From assembly GCA_020726505.1 (NCBI GenBank), contig JAHLEZ010000002.1, positions 434,001 through 498,000 of the forward strand: a DNA stretch of 64,000 nucleotides, written 5' to 3'. Source of the stretch: Leptodontidium sp. MPI-SDFR-AT-0119. Its lineage: Eukaryota > Ascomycota > Leotiomycetes > Helotiales > Leptodontidiaceae. The translations under genes and the position numbers were made by a program. Positions 22,383-33,312 of the stretch are shown piece by piece. The first letter of the stretch is position 1, and each line of letters opens with the position of its first letter. The notes under the pieces were generated by a model. It was not told the origin of the DNA. It saw nothing but the letters and a program-made list of their open reading frames with translations, and made no database searches.

Positions 22383-23594
22383 CTACTCCATATCAACACG
22401 GCGCCAGTCCCCATTGTCCTCTTTCTTCTTTTTATGCAAATAGCTGTCTAGCTTGCCATCCTTGGCATCGAACAGGTCCCTCGAGCTGTACATAGACGCT
22501 TTGATGTTGTACTCGTTAGTTGACTTGAGGCCAAGATAAGTATATGCATCTGCTTCGAGTCAATTTGGAGCTACCTGGGATGAGGAACGTTGCAAACTTA
22601 CCACACTTGTAATAGATCGCTTTGCTTTTCTGCACGAGACCGAGATCTTTCAGTTTCAGGAGAACTCTCCGAACATCGTTCATATCTTCGAAATCATTCG
22701 TGTAGATGCATATCAACCGAGCACTTCGGTCGTCTCCATCATCTGGTGCGACTTTCGACGAGATGCCTAGTTGATTGTTGGCAGTGGCATGGGCTACAAC
22801 AGACCAGACTTCGTTGACTTCGCTTGGGCTGGGGAAGATCATCCACTGTACTGGTCAGCCACATAATTTTCAAGCAGAACCGCACCATCAGCAGTCCAGA
22901 CTCTGCAGACCAGGATGTCCCACCTTGCCAGTGGTAACATGCAACTCCACAGCCGTCTCCAACAATTGCTTCACAATCTCGTCCTTCTGGACATTGAGGG
23001 CTTTTGTGATTGTTGCCTTGGCCTTTCCACGGCTCTTCTTTTCCAATTCGTGTCTCATTCCTATAAGCTGTTCCAGAAGTTGGTTACCACGGACAACAAA
23101 CTCGGCGAGATTTGCGCAGTCATCTGGTGGTGCTTCGTCGGCCAGCTTGGCCTCGCTGTACTTGCTCTTTGAGACTTTGCGGTATGGGTTGGCGAGGAAG
23201 ATCCACGGCTGGCCTTCGGTCGCTGGAGTTGTCGCAGGAGGGAGTCGTTCCAAGAATTCATCGACAGTTTCATCAAGTTGTTTGGCGCGTGGCTCGCCTT
23301 CATACGGATTGTACAGTGTAGCAGCAATTTTCTCGGCCTTGGGAGCTGCCAAATTCTCACGAGCTTGCTCGATTAGAGATGGAACTCGATTCTCGTGCCA
23401 TTCCTCAACATCAAAAGCATTCGCTCTTGCTTCTAGATCACGTTTGGTAGTCTCGTCGCCTAAATCTGTCAGCTTTGTTATGAAGGCCAAAATGGCCAAA
23501 ACTTGGAGAAAATGGTACCGTAGAAATCCGAATCATCAGACAAATATCCCGTATTTTCAGCAATTGTGGCCTTTTCTCCGCGTCGTATTGCCAT
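22383..23594 (-). CDS. DUF1917 (BLES03-like) protein
   Basis: Four exons, 23594-23519, 23459-22924, 22845-22602 and 22549-22383, join in phase to 340 residues. The start is chosen because the short first exon encodes the acidic DDSDFYG motif, which precedes the domain in fungal members. The body has QPWIFLANPY and, after the second intron, WMIFPSPSEVNEVWSVVA, then AKVAPDDG-type and ICIYTNDFED blocks and a C-terminal YTYLGLKS segment. This pattern is the DUF1917 domain of human C11orf68/BLES03, a fold related to eIF4E; its function is not known. There is no signal or membrane segment. The gene is divergent from the DPH7-like gene, with 461 bases between the starts. Confidence 0.8.
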
Positions 23595-24055
23595 GTTGGA
23601 GTTGCATGAAGAATCGACGGTTGAAAGTCCCGACGGTACCGCGTGAATTCGCGATCAAAGGACTTTGGATTGAGAGACAGTTTAAGGCACCCAAACATGG
23701 AGTGGGCTCGAATAAAGACCGTATTTACATCTGCGTATCAATACTGAACGACTTCCGCCGCCTTTCAAGAGTCAATTCCAGACTGGTGGTGATGGTGGAG
23801 GAAACTTCGATGGGGAAGAAGTTGCTTTCTTGATGAGGAAATCACGCTTCCGAACTTGTACTGTGCAATAGACGCTCGGACCTTCTAAATTCGGCTAATC
23901 CTCTTCAAGAACAGGAACCAGAACTTCCATTTCCTTCAACTTCAGCGTCGCATGTCTTTTTACTTCGTATCCAAACAACAAAAGACGCATTGCAGCACTT
24001 CCTAGCGAACACGATTTCATCATAGACTCTAGTCGATCTCTAGTCTGACATCAAC
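23595..24055. promoter_or_regulatory. Shared divergent promoter region (DUF1917 / DPH7)
   Basis: 461 bases separate two divergent start codons, so both promoters must lie here or overlap. No specific element is recognised. Confidence 0.5.
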
Positions 24056-25467
24056 ATGTCTTTTCATACATTTCCAGCGTCGAATCCTCCCACTGGCACT
24101 GCAGTGCTCAACTTGAAGGACAGCGATTTCTTCAATGACAGTGATTCCATCAAACAGATATCAGAGTTTGACCTTCAAAGACCACCGAGCTGTATCCAGT
24201 TTGTGCCAGATACCCGATATGAGAACTATCTTGTTGTGGGAACGTACCAACTGGAACCTGATGAAGTCAGCGTTGAGCTGACTGACACAGGTTCCAAGGA
24301 GTCGTCCCCTGCATTTGGAGAGCTTGGACCGAAGAAGCAATTCAGAAACGGTTCTTTAAGTCTCCTCAAATATGGAAATGGCCAGTTGTATGTCTTTTAC
24401 CCTTAGGAATTTCACATCATTTTCGCCACTCTGAGACTAACAAGCCTCATAGAAGCATTGTTGATACAATCGAATGTTCGTCTGCCGTCTATGATCTGCA
24501 CTTTCTTCCAGGCGAAACGACAACCTTTGCAACCTCATCGAGTACTGGCACCATTTCATTTTATCATGTGGTAAACTCCTTGCGAGTTTCCGCGGGGATA
24601 GGCAACATCTCAGAAACCAGGATTCAGCCTCTCTGGTCAGCCCAAGTTCTCTCGCCCACAACGATCATCACCTTTTTCCAATTTATTCCTGCCCAACTAA
24701 ACAAGTTTGGTCCACTTATTGCAGCCACTGCAAACGATGGCGGAGTGTACCTCATGAGTTACTGCCTCGAAAACTTCACGATAGATCTTCTCAATGATGG
24801 AATGCCCATTACCGAGCACCGGCTTAAATTCCTCGGGACACCCGATTATGCCTGGTGTTGTGCCTCGTACTTCAAGCAGACATTCAGCGTCTATTCCGGG
24901 GGGGACGGGGGTGATCTCGTTCGGGAAAGGATCCCTTTCTCAGATGGTAAACTACAGCTCGACCAAAGACTCGCACAAATCCATAATTTTCATGATGCCG
25001 GAGTTACTGCAATACTTCCCTTGCCGATCAGTACCAATGATAACTCGGCTCTACTTCTCACCGGTAGCTATGACGAATACGTTCGGCTCTACTTTGTGAA
25101 AGAAAAGAAGGTCCTGGCAAAGTTGAAATTGGGCGGTGGAGTCTATCGTCTGAAATTCGTACGACAGTTCCATTGGCCGAGCGGAAAAGCTAGCTACACA
25201 GTCCTGGCTTGTTGCATGCACGCGGGTACAAAAATAATTCAGGTTCAGGGAAATCCGTTCGGCGAATGGACCATAGACGTTGTGGCTAGTCTGAACGTGC
25301 CAGGCAACAATGCTGACAATTATTGCTACGCAGCAGATGTCCAGCCTCAAGGCCAGATGCAAGTGATACCCTCGAACCGAACCTACACACGTCTTTGCGT
25401 CAGTGGAACGTTTGTTGATAAGAAGCTAGCCGTCTGGGAGTTCATGATCAGGATGTCGGAAGATTAG
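24056..25467 (+). CDS. DPH7: WD40 protein, diphthine methyltransferase-like (DPH7/RRT2)
   Basis: Two exons, 24056-24387 and 24453-25467, give 448 residues. WD-type blades are visible in pieces such as SSAVYDLHFLP, TGTISFYHV, WCCASYF...SGGDGGDLV, HDAGVTAI and LLTGSYDEYVRLYF, and the chain ends KLAVWEF. In DPH7/WDR85 these beta-propeller blades carry out demethylation of methylated diphthine, a step of diphthamide synthesis on elongation factor 2 in the cytosol. The call rests on length, the GSYDEYVRL blade and the N-terminal FDLQRPPSCIQFVP opening; another WD40 protein is possible. The intron has GTATGT and CATAG ends. Confidence 0.75.
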
Positions 25468-25852
25468 TACACCATTTGGGTGGAACAAAAATGGCACACG
25501 TGTGTGTTCTGCAACAGCAGCGTTAATCCCATCGGCTCTGCCTCCCCTGGATGTGGAGATTAAGTGAGTCTTGGTGGTATATATATCCGAACATTCATCA
25601 CCACCCTTCGGGAATATAATTGGGGTGTCTCATTGGGAGTTGTTGCAGCTGCAATATTGGGATAGGCATGGTCGGCTGCATTCCATGGGCGTTTTAGACT
25701 AGGTCCGTCAAAGTTTACATTTCCAGTTCACTACTAGCTCGCTATGATGACGATGTCCACGAAACGTAGAATCTTCGTCTTTTCGCTCTTGTGTCCATTC
25801 GCTGTCTCAATCCTGAGGTGCAATTCTAATAGCTGCCTAGGCCTCTTAATTT
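25468..25852. other. Intergenic, 3' of the DPH7-like gene
   Basis: No gene or structured RNA recognised. Confidence 0.5.
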
Positions 25853-26090
25853 GAGACGCATATGTTTTCACTTACCACCATTTCCGCGCTGACGGTGCGT
25901 CCACTGCTCGGACATACCAGGCCCTACAGAGCTATCTGCTCTCCATTACCGGCCATATCCAGTTCATCTCACTACCAATCATCTCAAAATCCACATCATA
26001 AGCCTCAACCTAAAGAACACCATCCTCCAAGCCCCCATCGGCCTCCCCGCCTCCGCCCCAAGCCTCATCAACCGCCCGTCACTAACAGAT
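25853..26090 (+). pseudogene. Possible relic of a HHxxxDG acyltransferase
   Basis: One frame reads YVFTYHHFRADGASTARTYQ and then LLSITGHIQFISLPII before a stop at about 25999. The next frame then continues ILQAPIGLPASAPSLI. HHxxxDG is the active-site motif of condensation-domain and alcohol-acetyltransferase families, here followed by the expected helix. No upstream two-thirds of such a protein is visible, so this is at most a decayed C-terminal fragment. The match is short and could be chance. Confidence 0.3.
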
Positions 26091-26257
26091 AAAAACCATA
26101 AAAATAAGGCGGTACATATGAACGATCAAGAAACTATAGCGACCTAAAGTCCCTCTCAGAGCGAAATTCAAATTTCTATCAACTTTTAGGAGCGTTCCAC
26201 ATCCACACCTCCTCAGTAGAGAAATTGAAGCTGACAAAGGGCAGGCCTTGCTCAGAC

Positions 26258-27784
26258 TCAATACCCCAAATAGAACAACATCTTCCCCAACGCCACTTCG
26301 CTCTCCTCTCTACACTTCAAAATAGCACTCTCATCCATCCTTCTCAAAGCATCCCCATTACTCAACCTCCACGGCAAAACCATACCCAACAATGCCTCAA
26401 CGTCCGCCACATCTTCCACACCCTGCACTGTACTAGGTCTCTTGACATCCGCATGCTCCAATGCTTCCTCCCAAGTCTTGAGATTTTCCCATCGGCTGCC
26501 TTTCTCACTATCACATTCTGGCTGCGCAGAAAGCACGGATGATACACCGTGGATTTTGGCATGCCGGATTGAGGCGTCGTCGGCCGATTCAGAGGGAGAA
26601 TAACCTTGTAAAGACTCGCCGAAGCCAGAGAAGGAATTTAGGAATTCATGGATGGGGTGTAAGATAGCAGAGAAATCCCAGTCGAGGAGGGCTGTGATGT
26701 TGTGTGTGGCGGGGTCGAAGAGGATGTTGTTTGGTGCTAGTTATCGTCATCAGTTTCTCCCTTCAACTTTTATGAACGAAGGAAGAATTTTCCAAGAGAT
26801 TAATTTAGAGAAATAATTGCTTACTGAAATCCAGATGAGTGATGACTCTCTCGTTCCTGCAACCCAGAGAGTCGAAACGTGTCGCAAGACCATCGTTGAC
26901 GAAAGCATCAAGGCGATCCCTAATTCCATTCGCTCGCCACCCTTGAATATAAGGATTCTGATCCGCTTCTCTCAGAGCAGCATGTATTCTACCCCTAAAG
27001 AAATCTTCATACGAACCCCAAGGCCCAGCACCAACAGTTGTCATCTGAGCGCTCACAATCCCACCTTTATGATTAAAAGTCACACCCCCAAAACCCGTGA
27101 TTGACTCTGGTACTTTGAAATCCTGCAACCCTTTTAAGATTGTTGCAATCTGTGTGAAGATATTCTTCTTTTGGGCGGTGGACATGGAAGGGAGTGATTC
27201 GTCTAGTGGCGAGCCGGGCATGAATTCTTGGAGGATCCAGCCTTGAGAGGTGGGAGAACTTGCTGTGCTCCAGCCGTAGACGCGGGGGATGATAGATGGT
27301 TTGATGGTAGCGAGGGCGGAGGTGGCGAGATTGAGCATGCTGACTTCGTTCTCGACGCGGGTGCTCTGATGGAGACCTTCTGCGTCGGCGTTAGTTAAAC
27401 GGAGGAGGAGGGTTGTGGTGCCTTCTGGGACTGGAACGCATCCTGGCTGGAGAGATTGTTGGGGATTATTTTTATTGTTGGTTATTGGAGTTTTCAAGGT
27501 GATGCGGTAGATGAAGTTGTTGTATTTGAATGGGCATGTGGCATCATATTGTATTGGTGTTATCTCCGACGGTTCCTGACATGTCGTTAGCTATAGGTTC
27601 TTGTGTGGGTTGGGGAGAGGGCTCTAATTCCGGAAGGGAGAATGAAAAACTGTAAACAGCATCTTTTTGGTGAGAGACATACCGAAACACCAAAGCCATC
27701 ACGGAGGAGCTGTTCGATGAAGTCAAGACGATTCTGGTAGTTTGCATGATTATGCGTGACCGCCTCTTGTGGAGCGAGAGTCAT
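26258..27784 (-). CDS. Aminoglycoside phosphotransferase (APH)-fold protein
   Basis: Three exons, 27784-27683, 27575-26825 and 26736-26258, give 443 residues. The ATG at 27784 is the first that leads in frame into exon 1. A kinase-like N lobe (YNNFIYRITL, then the glycine/hinge region ILQEFMPGSPLDE) is followed by the catalytic segment HLDFTPNNILFD, split by the second intron, and the metal-binding LLDWDFS. These are Brenner-type motifs of the APH/choline-kinase fold. Fungi carry many such genes of unknown substrate, and most are not drug-resistance enzymes. It is cytosolic as far as can be seen. The C terminus beyond the kinase core (about 140 residues) is not recognised. Confidence 0.82.
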
Positions 27785-28272
27785 AGTCAAGAATGAGTCT
27801 GGTGACTATTTGGCTAAAAAATCTGGTCACCTCGTGTAATTTACTTTGGATTCCTGAAAATAACTTGGCAAGGTGAAGACTGAAAATATAAGGAGCCAAG
27901 AGAATGTTTGATATTTAAAGGCAGCAGTTAATGTCATTTGCTTACAAATGTTGGTACATCCTAAACAGGAAGGTGGTAGCAGTAATTCCTGTTATAGAAG
28001 GTGTTTGAAGATTAAATATAGATCACCAAGCTATCTCTGAGAGAAACTAACACTCACCGAGTAGAAGTGGAGTGTTTTAGTTTGGTTAAATGCAGCGGAG
28101 TATTGTTATTTGTCCGCTGAACAGGACATGATAACCTATCTTGTTGTTTTCTGTAGACGTTCAACGCCTCAATTCTACACTTTTTTCTAGCTCATCATTT
28201 TCCTCTTCATCACGTCTCTTGTATCCGCGTGAACAAACATCAATCATCAATCATCAGTCAGTCATCCACTCA
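27785..28272. other. Intergenic between SKI3 and the APH-fold gene
   Basis: Promoter side of the APH gene and 3' flank of SKI3. A run of TCATCAATCATCAGTCAGTCATC-like short repeats lies near 28238-28265. No gene is supported. Confidence 0.5.
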
Positions 28273-31200
28273 TTACTCTCGCCCTGCTAAAGCATCCCCC
28301 AAAGAATCCCATCCATGACTACCCCACGGCGAGATCATGATCGCCTTCTGCGCGCCCCCGATCTTGCCCATACCCGCAAATGCCTTTGCCAAATCCTCCG
28401 AATCTAATTGACCTCGGGGTGGGATAGCTTTCAGAGCAGTCTTCAGAGTCATGTCCGCTGTGTACGCATCGCTTTCAATTTCCGCTAATCGGTTCCACCC
28501 ATGTGGTTGGTTTGGATGGAGGAATACATCGGTTTGAATCTCGGTCAAGACTTGTTGATCTGGGTCCTCGCTTGACAGGGCTGCGATGGCGCGAAGGACT
28601 TCGCTAACTCCTGCTTGCTCAATATCGCTTATGGTGTGGGTGGTTCGCAAGTCTTGGAGGGTAACTGTCACGGCTTCAAGGCTGTCACTGTCGTTATCGA
28701 GGAGGGTGATAATGCCAAGAAGCAAGACGGACTGGACATGCTCCGGGTCTTTCTCGACGCAGCTGAAAAGACGGTCTCGGGCTTTTTCTCGCGAGCCTTC
28801 GTCGCCTTTGGCCCAAAGTACCTGTGCAAGGAGACATACGGCATCTGGATTTCCGTTTGACTCTTCAAGGGCAGGGATGAAGTACTGTAGAGCAGCTTCG
28901 GGTTCCTGGGAGTAATACTGCGCTAGACCCACGGTGAGATGGGCAGATAATCTGCATTTCTGGCGAGATTCGGCTGTGAGTTCGTTGCCTGCATCCTCTG
29001 CACTGAGTTGCAGGGCGGTTTCGCCGTTCTCGATAGCTTCTTCGTACAACCCCGCCGATAGTTGAGATCGAGCTAAGTCGGCTTTCGCGAGTACAAAACG
29101 AGAGAGAGATGCAGGCGATTCAGTGACTTCGTAATCCGCTTCGACGGTAGCACAGATCTTAGAGAGTGTTTCCAGAGCTGCCGAAACATTATCGATGCGC
29201 TCCAGAAAGAGACTTGACAGATGTTGGTACATATTGTCACTAGGATCCATTGACTGCAGTTGCTTGAGAGCAAACAAAGGCTGAACAAGATCTGTTATAC
29301 TTGATGCTGTCTTTGATACCAGTAATTGGTCAAAAGTAGACTGAGAGTATTGCTTCTTGGTGATGAGTGAGGATGATTCGGAAATCTCCATGGCATGGCT
29401 GAAGAGAAGATTTGCTTCCTTCGTGTCACCCGTCATCAGCAATGCCAGCAATCCCTGTCCGATCCAGGCATGGGCGAAATCTGGATCGCTTGATTGAGCA
29501 CGGGTAAAAGCCTCATTTGCAAGCATATAGTCGTCCTGCAGCAAGTAAAGAGTGCCTAAGTTCGTCCAAGCTTGAGAACTCCTCTCGTTGAGAAACAGAC
29601 TTCGGACGAACGAATGCTGGGCAACTCTGGGATTCAGCTCGCTCGTAACAACACCGAGGGCGTTCCAGAATTCGGAATTGCCAGTTTCGAGTTCGATAGC
29701 TCGCTTAAAACACCGGACAGCTGCCTTTAGATAGCGTGTACTTCGCTTCTTCATGCCTGCACACAAACAGACATGCGCTCGGTATTCGGCCCAACCCAAG
29801 TTGTAATATGCGACAGCTTGAGCGTGAATATCATGGGCCGATGCATGAATAGCCCGTTTTTGAGCAAGCACAGAAGCGTGTAAGCATCGCGTCAAATTCA
29901 ATCCGTCAATCTCTTCATCAGAATATAACCCGTTCGCAAAAACGACATCGACCCCGACCCCGTCAATGTCGGCAAATAATACATATGCGTCTTTCTCATC
30001 ACCAACCTGAAGCAGTTCCTTTATCTTCGAGTGTGGAAAGTCGGAAATGCGACTCTGAATCCATGAGAACACCGAGCAAGCATCCCCAACTGCCTTCCAA
30101 AGATTGAAAGCATCAGGTCTGCTTGGTGCAAGTGAAAGAGCTGCATCTATTGTCTCATATGCTCGTTCGGCAGCGTACCCAAAGAGGCCCTTGTCAATAC
30201 CATCCCAGGCACTCTCCACAAGGGCTTGGATCAGGGCGATCGACACACCAAATTCAGAAGGCCGCGCTCGAAGCACCGTCTTATACCCTTCAATAGCATC
30301 GTCATAATCACCCAATTCGCGTTTGACATTGGCGAGCATGTGCTTAGCAAACCAAGTCTCTCCCGATTTCTGTTGCTCAACCTCTTGCTCAAACTGTTCA
30401 GCATGCTGGAAGGCTTTTGTAGCAGCGATGTATCTCCCTGAATTGTGGTAGCTTTCGCCCAGGCCAACCCAAGAATGATAGTCGTTTGGCATAATTCTCA
30501 GCGCGGACTGGAATGAGACGATGCTCTTTGCGTAGTCTTGCTTGTTCAGTTCCGCAACCCCTAGTGCCGCAAAGGGCCAGCTGATGCCCTTCTTCTTCGA
30601 GCCAGGTGATGGTCGCACCTTTCCAGAGTCTACCACGCGTTGTGCCACAACTTCAACCAGTTCCCATTCGCCTTGTCCTGCGAAAATTTTGGCTAGACGT
30701 TCAGCAGCCTCTACTTCCGACGGTGAAAGTTCAAATGCTTTCTGAAAACACTTCCGAGCCCTCTTCTTGTCTCTGAGGTAATCCGCGTAAAAGATCCCAA
30801 GACTTGTGTACGCCGGCGCAAAATTCAAATTACTTTTGAGAGCAGCCAAGAAATAAGAGTAGGCACCATTTCTGTCTTTCCGTGCTGTTTTTGTGGTGTC
30901 CGTGTTCCAGATGCAGGCTCCGATCCGGTACTGTGTTTGAGCAAGTAAATCCCGGTTGCGAGCCTCTTTGCCATTGATTTGAGCCAGGCATGCTTCCAAC
31001 TCATCTTTGCCTCTGTCATAGTCGCCATTAAGAGCCTTCACCCAGGCAGCTTCGGTTTTGACTCGGACATTGGACGGGTCTCGTTTGAGTGCTCGCCCAA
31101 GAAATTCGATAGCTGCTGGGTAGTCTTCCTCCTCCTCAAAGATCAGACCTACACCAATCAACGCTGGTGTTGACGTAGGGTTTCTTTCAAGAAGCCCATC

Positions 31201-32623
31201 AAATAGAGTCTTTGCTTCGGGATGATTCTTGGGAGACTGGTAGAACACCAGTGCTGTGCCGAGAAGAGCGGTCATTGCATCAGAAGAGTGATCAAACTTG
31301 AGTCCGGTCCTGTTTGACTCTTCAGCGATCAACCTTCGCCCGTTCCGCATGAGCTCAACAACGCTTTCGTGTTCTTCTAAGAATTGGTAGTATTCTCCCA
31401 TCAGACGATGGGCGAAGATCGACTTTCCAGAGTCTGAAATGCCATCAGTCATCAATAGTAGTCGATCTTCACCGGTCAAGAATCCATCTAGTACGACTCC
31501 ACCACCATCATCGTCGTCGTCCTCGCTCTCGTCCGATCCTGCCGTTTCTATCTTTTGCACAGGTGGTGGCGGTGGTGCAAACGGAGAGATTTCGCTACTC
31601 ATGAACCCTCGCAGGACTTTTCCGAGTCCAGCAGTTGGGAAGAACGTATAGTATTCCCGTAAGACGTTGACGTCTAAGTCCCGGATGTTTTCTGTATCTT
31701 TCCACTCGATTGCGATATCCCAGGCAATTTTGAACGGGTGTTTAATGATGACCATGTCATTCGCCAGCTTCACAGCCTTCTTGCGTTTCTCGGTCTTCTC
31801 TGCACCGGAAGGCAGAACACTTAATGCCTCAACACATCTCTGAACAAGCTTTTCTTCATATTGCCGGCGGATATCATCATCACTACTCCAGTCAATGATT
31901 TGACTATACAGCTCCTCCAGATCGCTGTCTCTGAGAACTTCCCGCTTCACTTCAGTGGTAACTTGGCCGATTTTTGCACCAAGCCTGGTTCTTCGCTCCC
32001 CTATTTCCTTATTGATGCGTTCTTTCTCCTCAAATTCTGTGATTTGGGCCATGATCTGGTATGTGTGGGCGGGGTGGGGAATCCTACCCTCAAGATACTC
32101 ATAGATTGGACTGGTGGGTAGGACAATTTCTTGGGCTTTCTTCTGCTGAAGTCGTGTGCCTTGACTTTTGGCAAAGGTAAGAAACTTGTCCACCACATCT
32201 TGACATTTGTACTTGTCATCCGCGTCCCGGTATATCTCAGCCAACCTCAACGCTGCCGTTTGGTAGGATGCAACCTTCTCCCCATCGCCCTTCTCGTAGA
32301 GCTGTATAAGTCCCTGCCAAGCTTGTGGTTCGGAATTCTTGATCGTGGCGGCAGCATCGTAAGCTTTCTCAGCATCTGCAAGTTTGTTCTGTTTGGCGAA
32401 AGCAAATCCTAGGAAAATGGATCTGCAAGAGGGTTAGCAACTTAGCATGGCTGAATGAATTCGATGGAAAGGCCAAAAATAGCTGTTTCGACAGATTTAC
32501 ATACGCCTGGTAGTTCTTGGGGTCTGATGCAAGCAACTTTTGAGCTGCCTGCACGGCATCATCGTATTTCTGTGCCTTCACAGCTGCACCAATAGCTTTC
32601 AGTGCTGCCTTTGGTCCGGACAT
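28273..32623 (-). CDS. SKI3: Ski3/TTC37 TPR scaffold of the Ski complex
   Basis: Two exons, 32623-32505 and 32422-28273, give 1,422 residues, matching the large Ski3/TTC37 family. Ski3 is the TPR scaffold that joins the Ski2 helicase and Ski8 and feeds mRNA to the cytoplasmic exosome. TPR units run through the protein, for example PALIGVGLIFEEEEDYPAAI, FAPAYTSLGIFYADY, DYHSWVGLGESYHNSGRYIA, SEFWNALGVV and SQAWTNLGTLYLLQDDY. The N terminus MSGPKAALKAIGAAV followed by AQKYDDAV is the typical first TPR, which is why the Met at 32623 is preferred over one 13 codons upstream. An acidic insert near residue 250 (DESEDDDDDGG) probably is a loop. The gene is divergent from the GH5 gene. Confidence 0.9.
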
Positions 32624-33312
32624 GATTGGATAAATGTTCCCGAAACTAGCATAGCTGGCCACCTAGTTTAACGACGGCGGATTTTGAGACTATTCGTGTT
32701 GTGGATGGAGGGAGGTGACTGTTGATGTTGATGTTGACCATGCAAACGGATTGTGCCCTGGCCGCCGTGCATGCCACTTCCACAGCCTTGTCTGATCCTT
32801 GCAGTGAAGTGGGATGAATGAGAAGAGCACGAGAGGCTAGGAACAACAATAATCCTGTATCCCTGCATCTCGGACCTGGCCTGGAATGGGAAGTCGTTGG
32901 CAAAACCTCGGCGCCATCTGCATCCAAGCCGAGCTGTACGAGCAGCGCGACGAATAACTGGTGTGCCATGCAATCATCATCGCAACCACCAGGACCGCCA
33001 CTCTAGGTTATTCAGCAATTTACGCTGTTGGTCCACACTGCCATACTGGCTGCGTTTGCCGTGCATTTACCCTCCTCCTCTTCTCCATACTTTGCTTGCA
33101 TCCGCACCTAACTAATGTCTTCATGATAGTCAGCGACCTGCGATCCCTACAGTCTTGAATATTCCCTGGTGATGCAACGCTATTGATACCAAGGAAGAGG
33201 ACAACAAGTACGCCTGGCAGGACGTCGCATATCCCGAGCCTATTGCTTCGCGCTGCATGCGATCAGCAGAACTGTTCAAAATCGCAGTCTCGGAATCCGT
33301 CAATCTCACATC
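32624..33312. promoter_or_regulatory. Divergent intergenic region (SKI3 / GH5)
   Basis: 689 bases between divergent starts. Short overlapping frames here show no family signal. Presumed to hold both promoters. Confidence 0.45.

Noticed and set aside
22230..22451. Plus-strand frame with a C2H2-like stretch (HCICRHEY...HGHLKGQVH)
   Set aside because: The cysteine spacing (C-x-C) is wrong for a C2H2 finger, and the frame overlaps the last exon of the DUF1917 gene on the other strand.
26258..27784. An antibiotic resistance gene
   Set aside because: The APH fold is widespread in fungi as a kinase-like family of unknown substrate, and nothing in the context suggests resistance.
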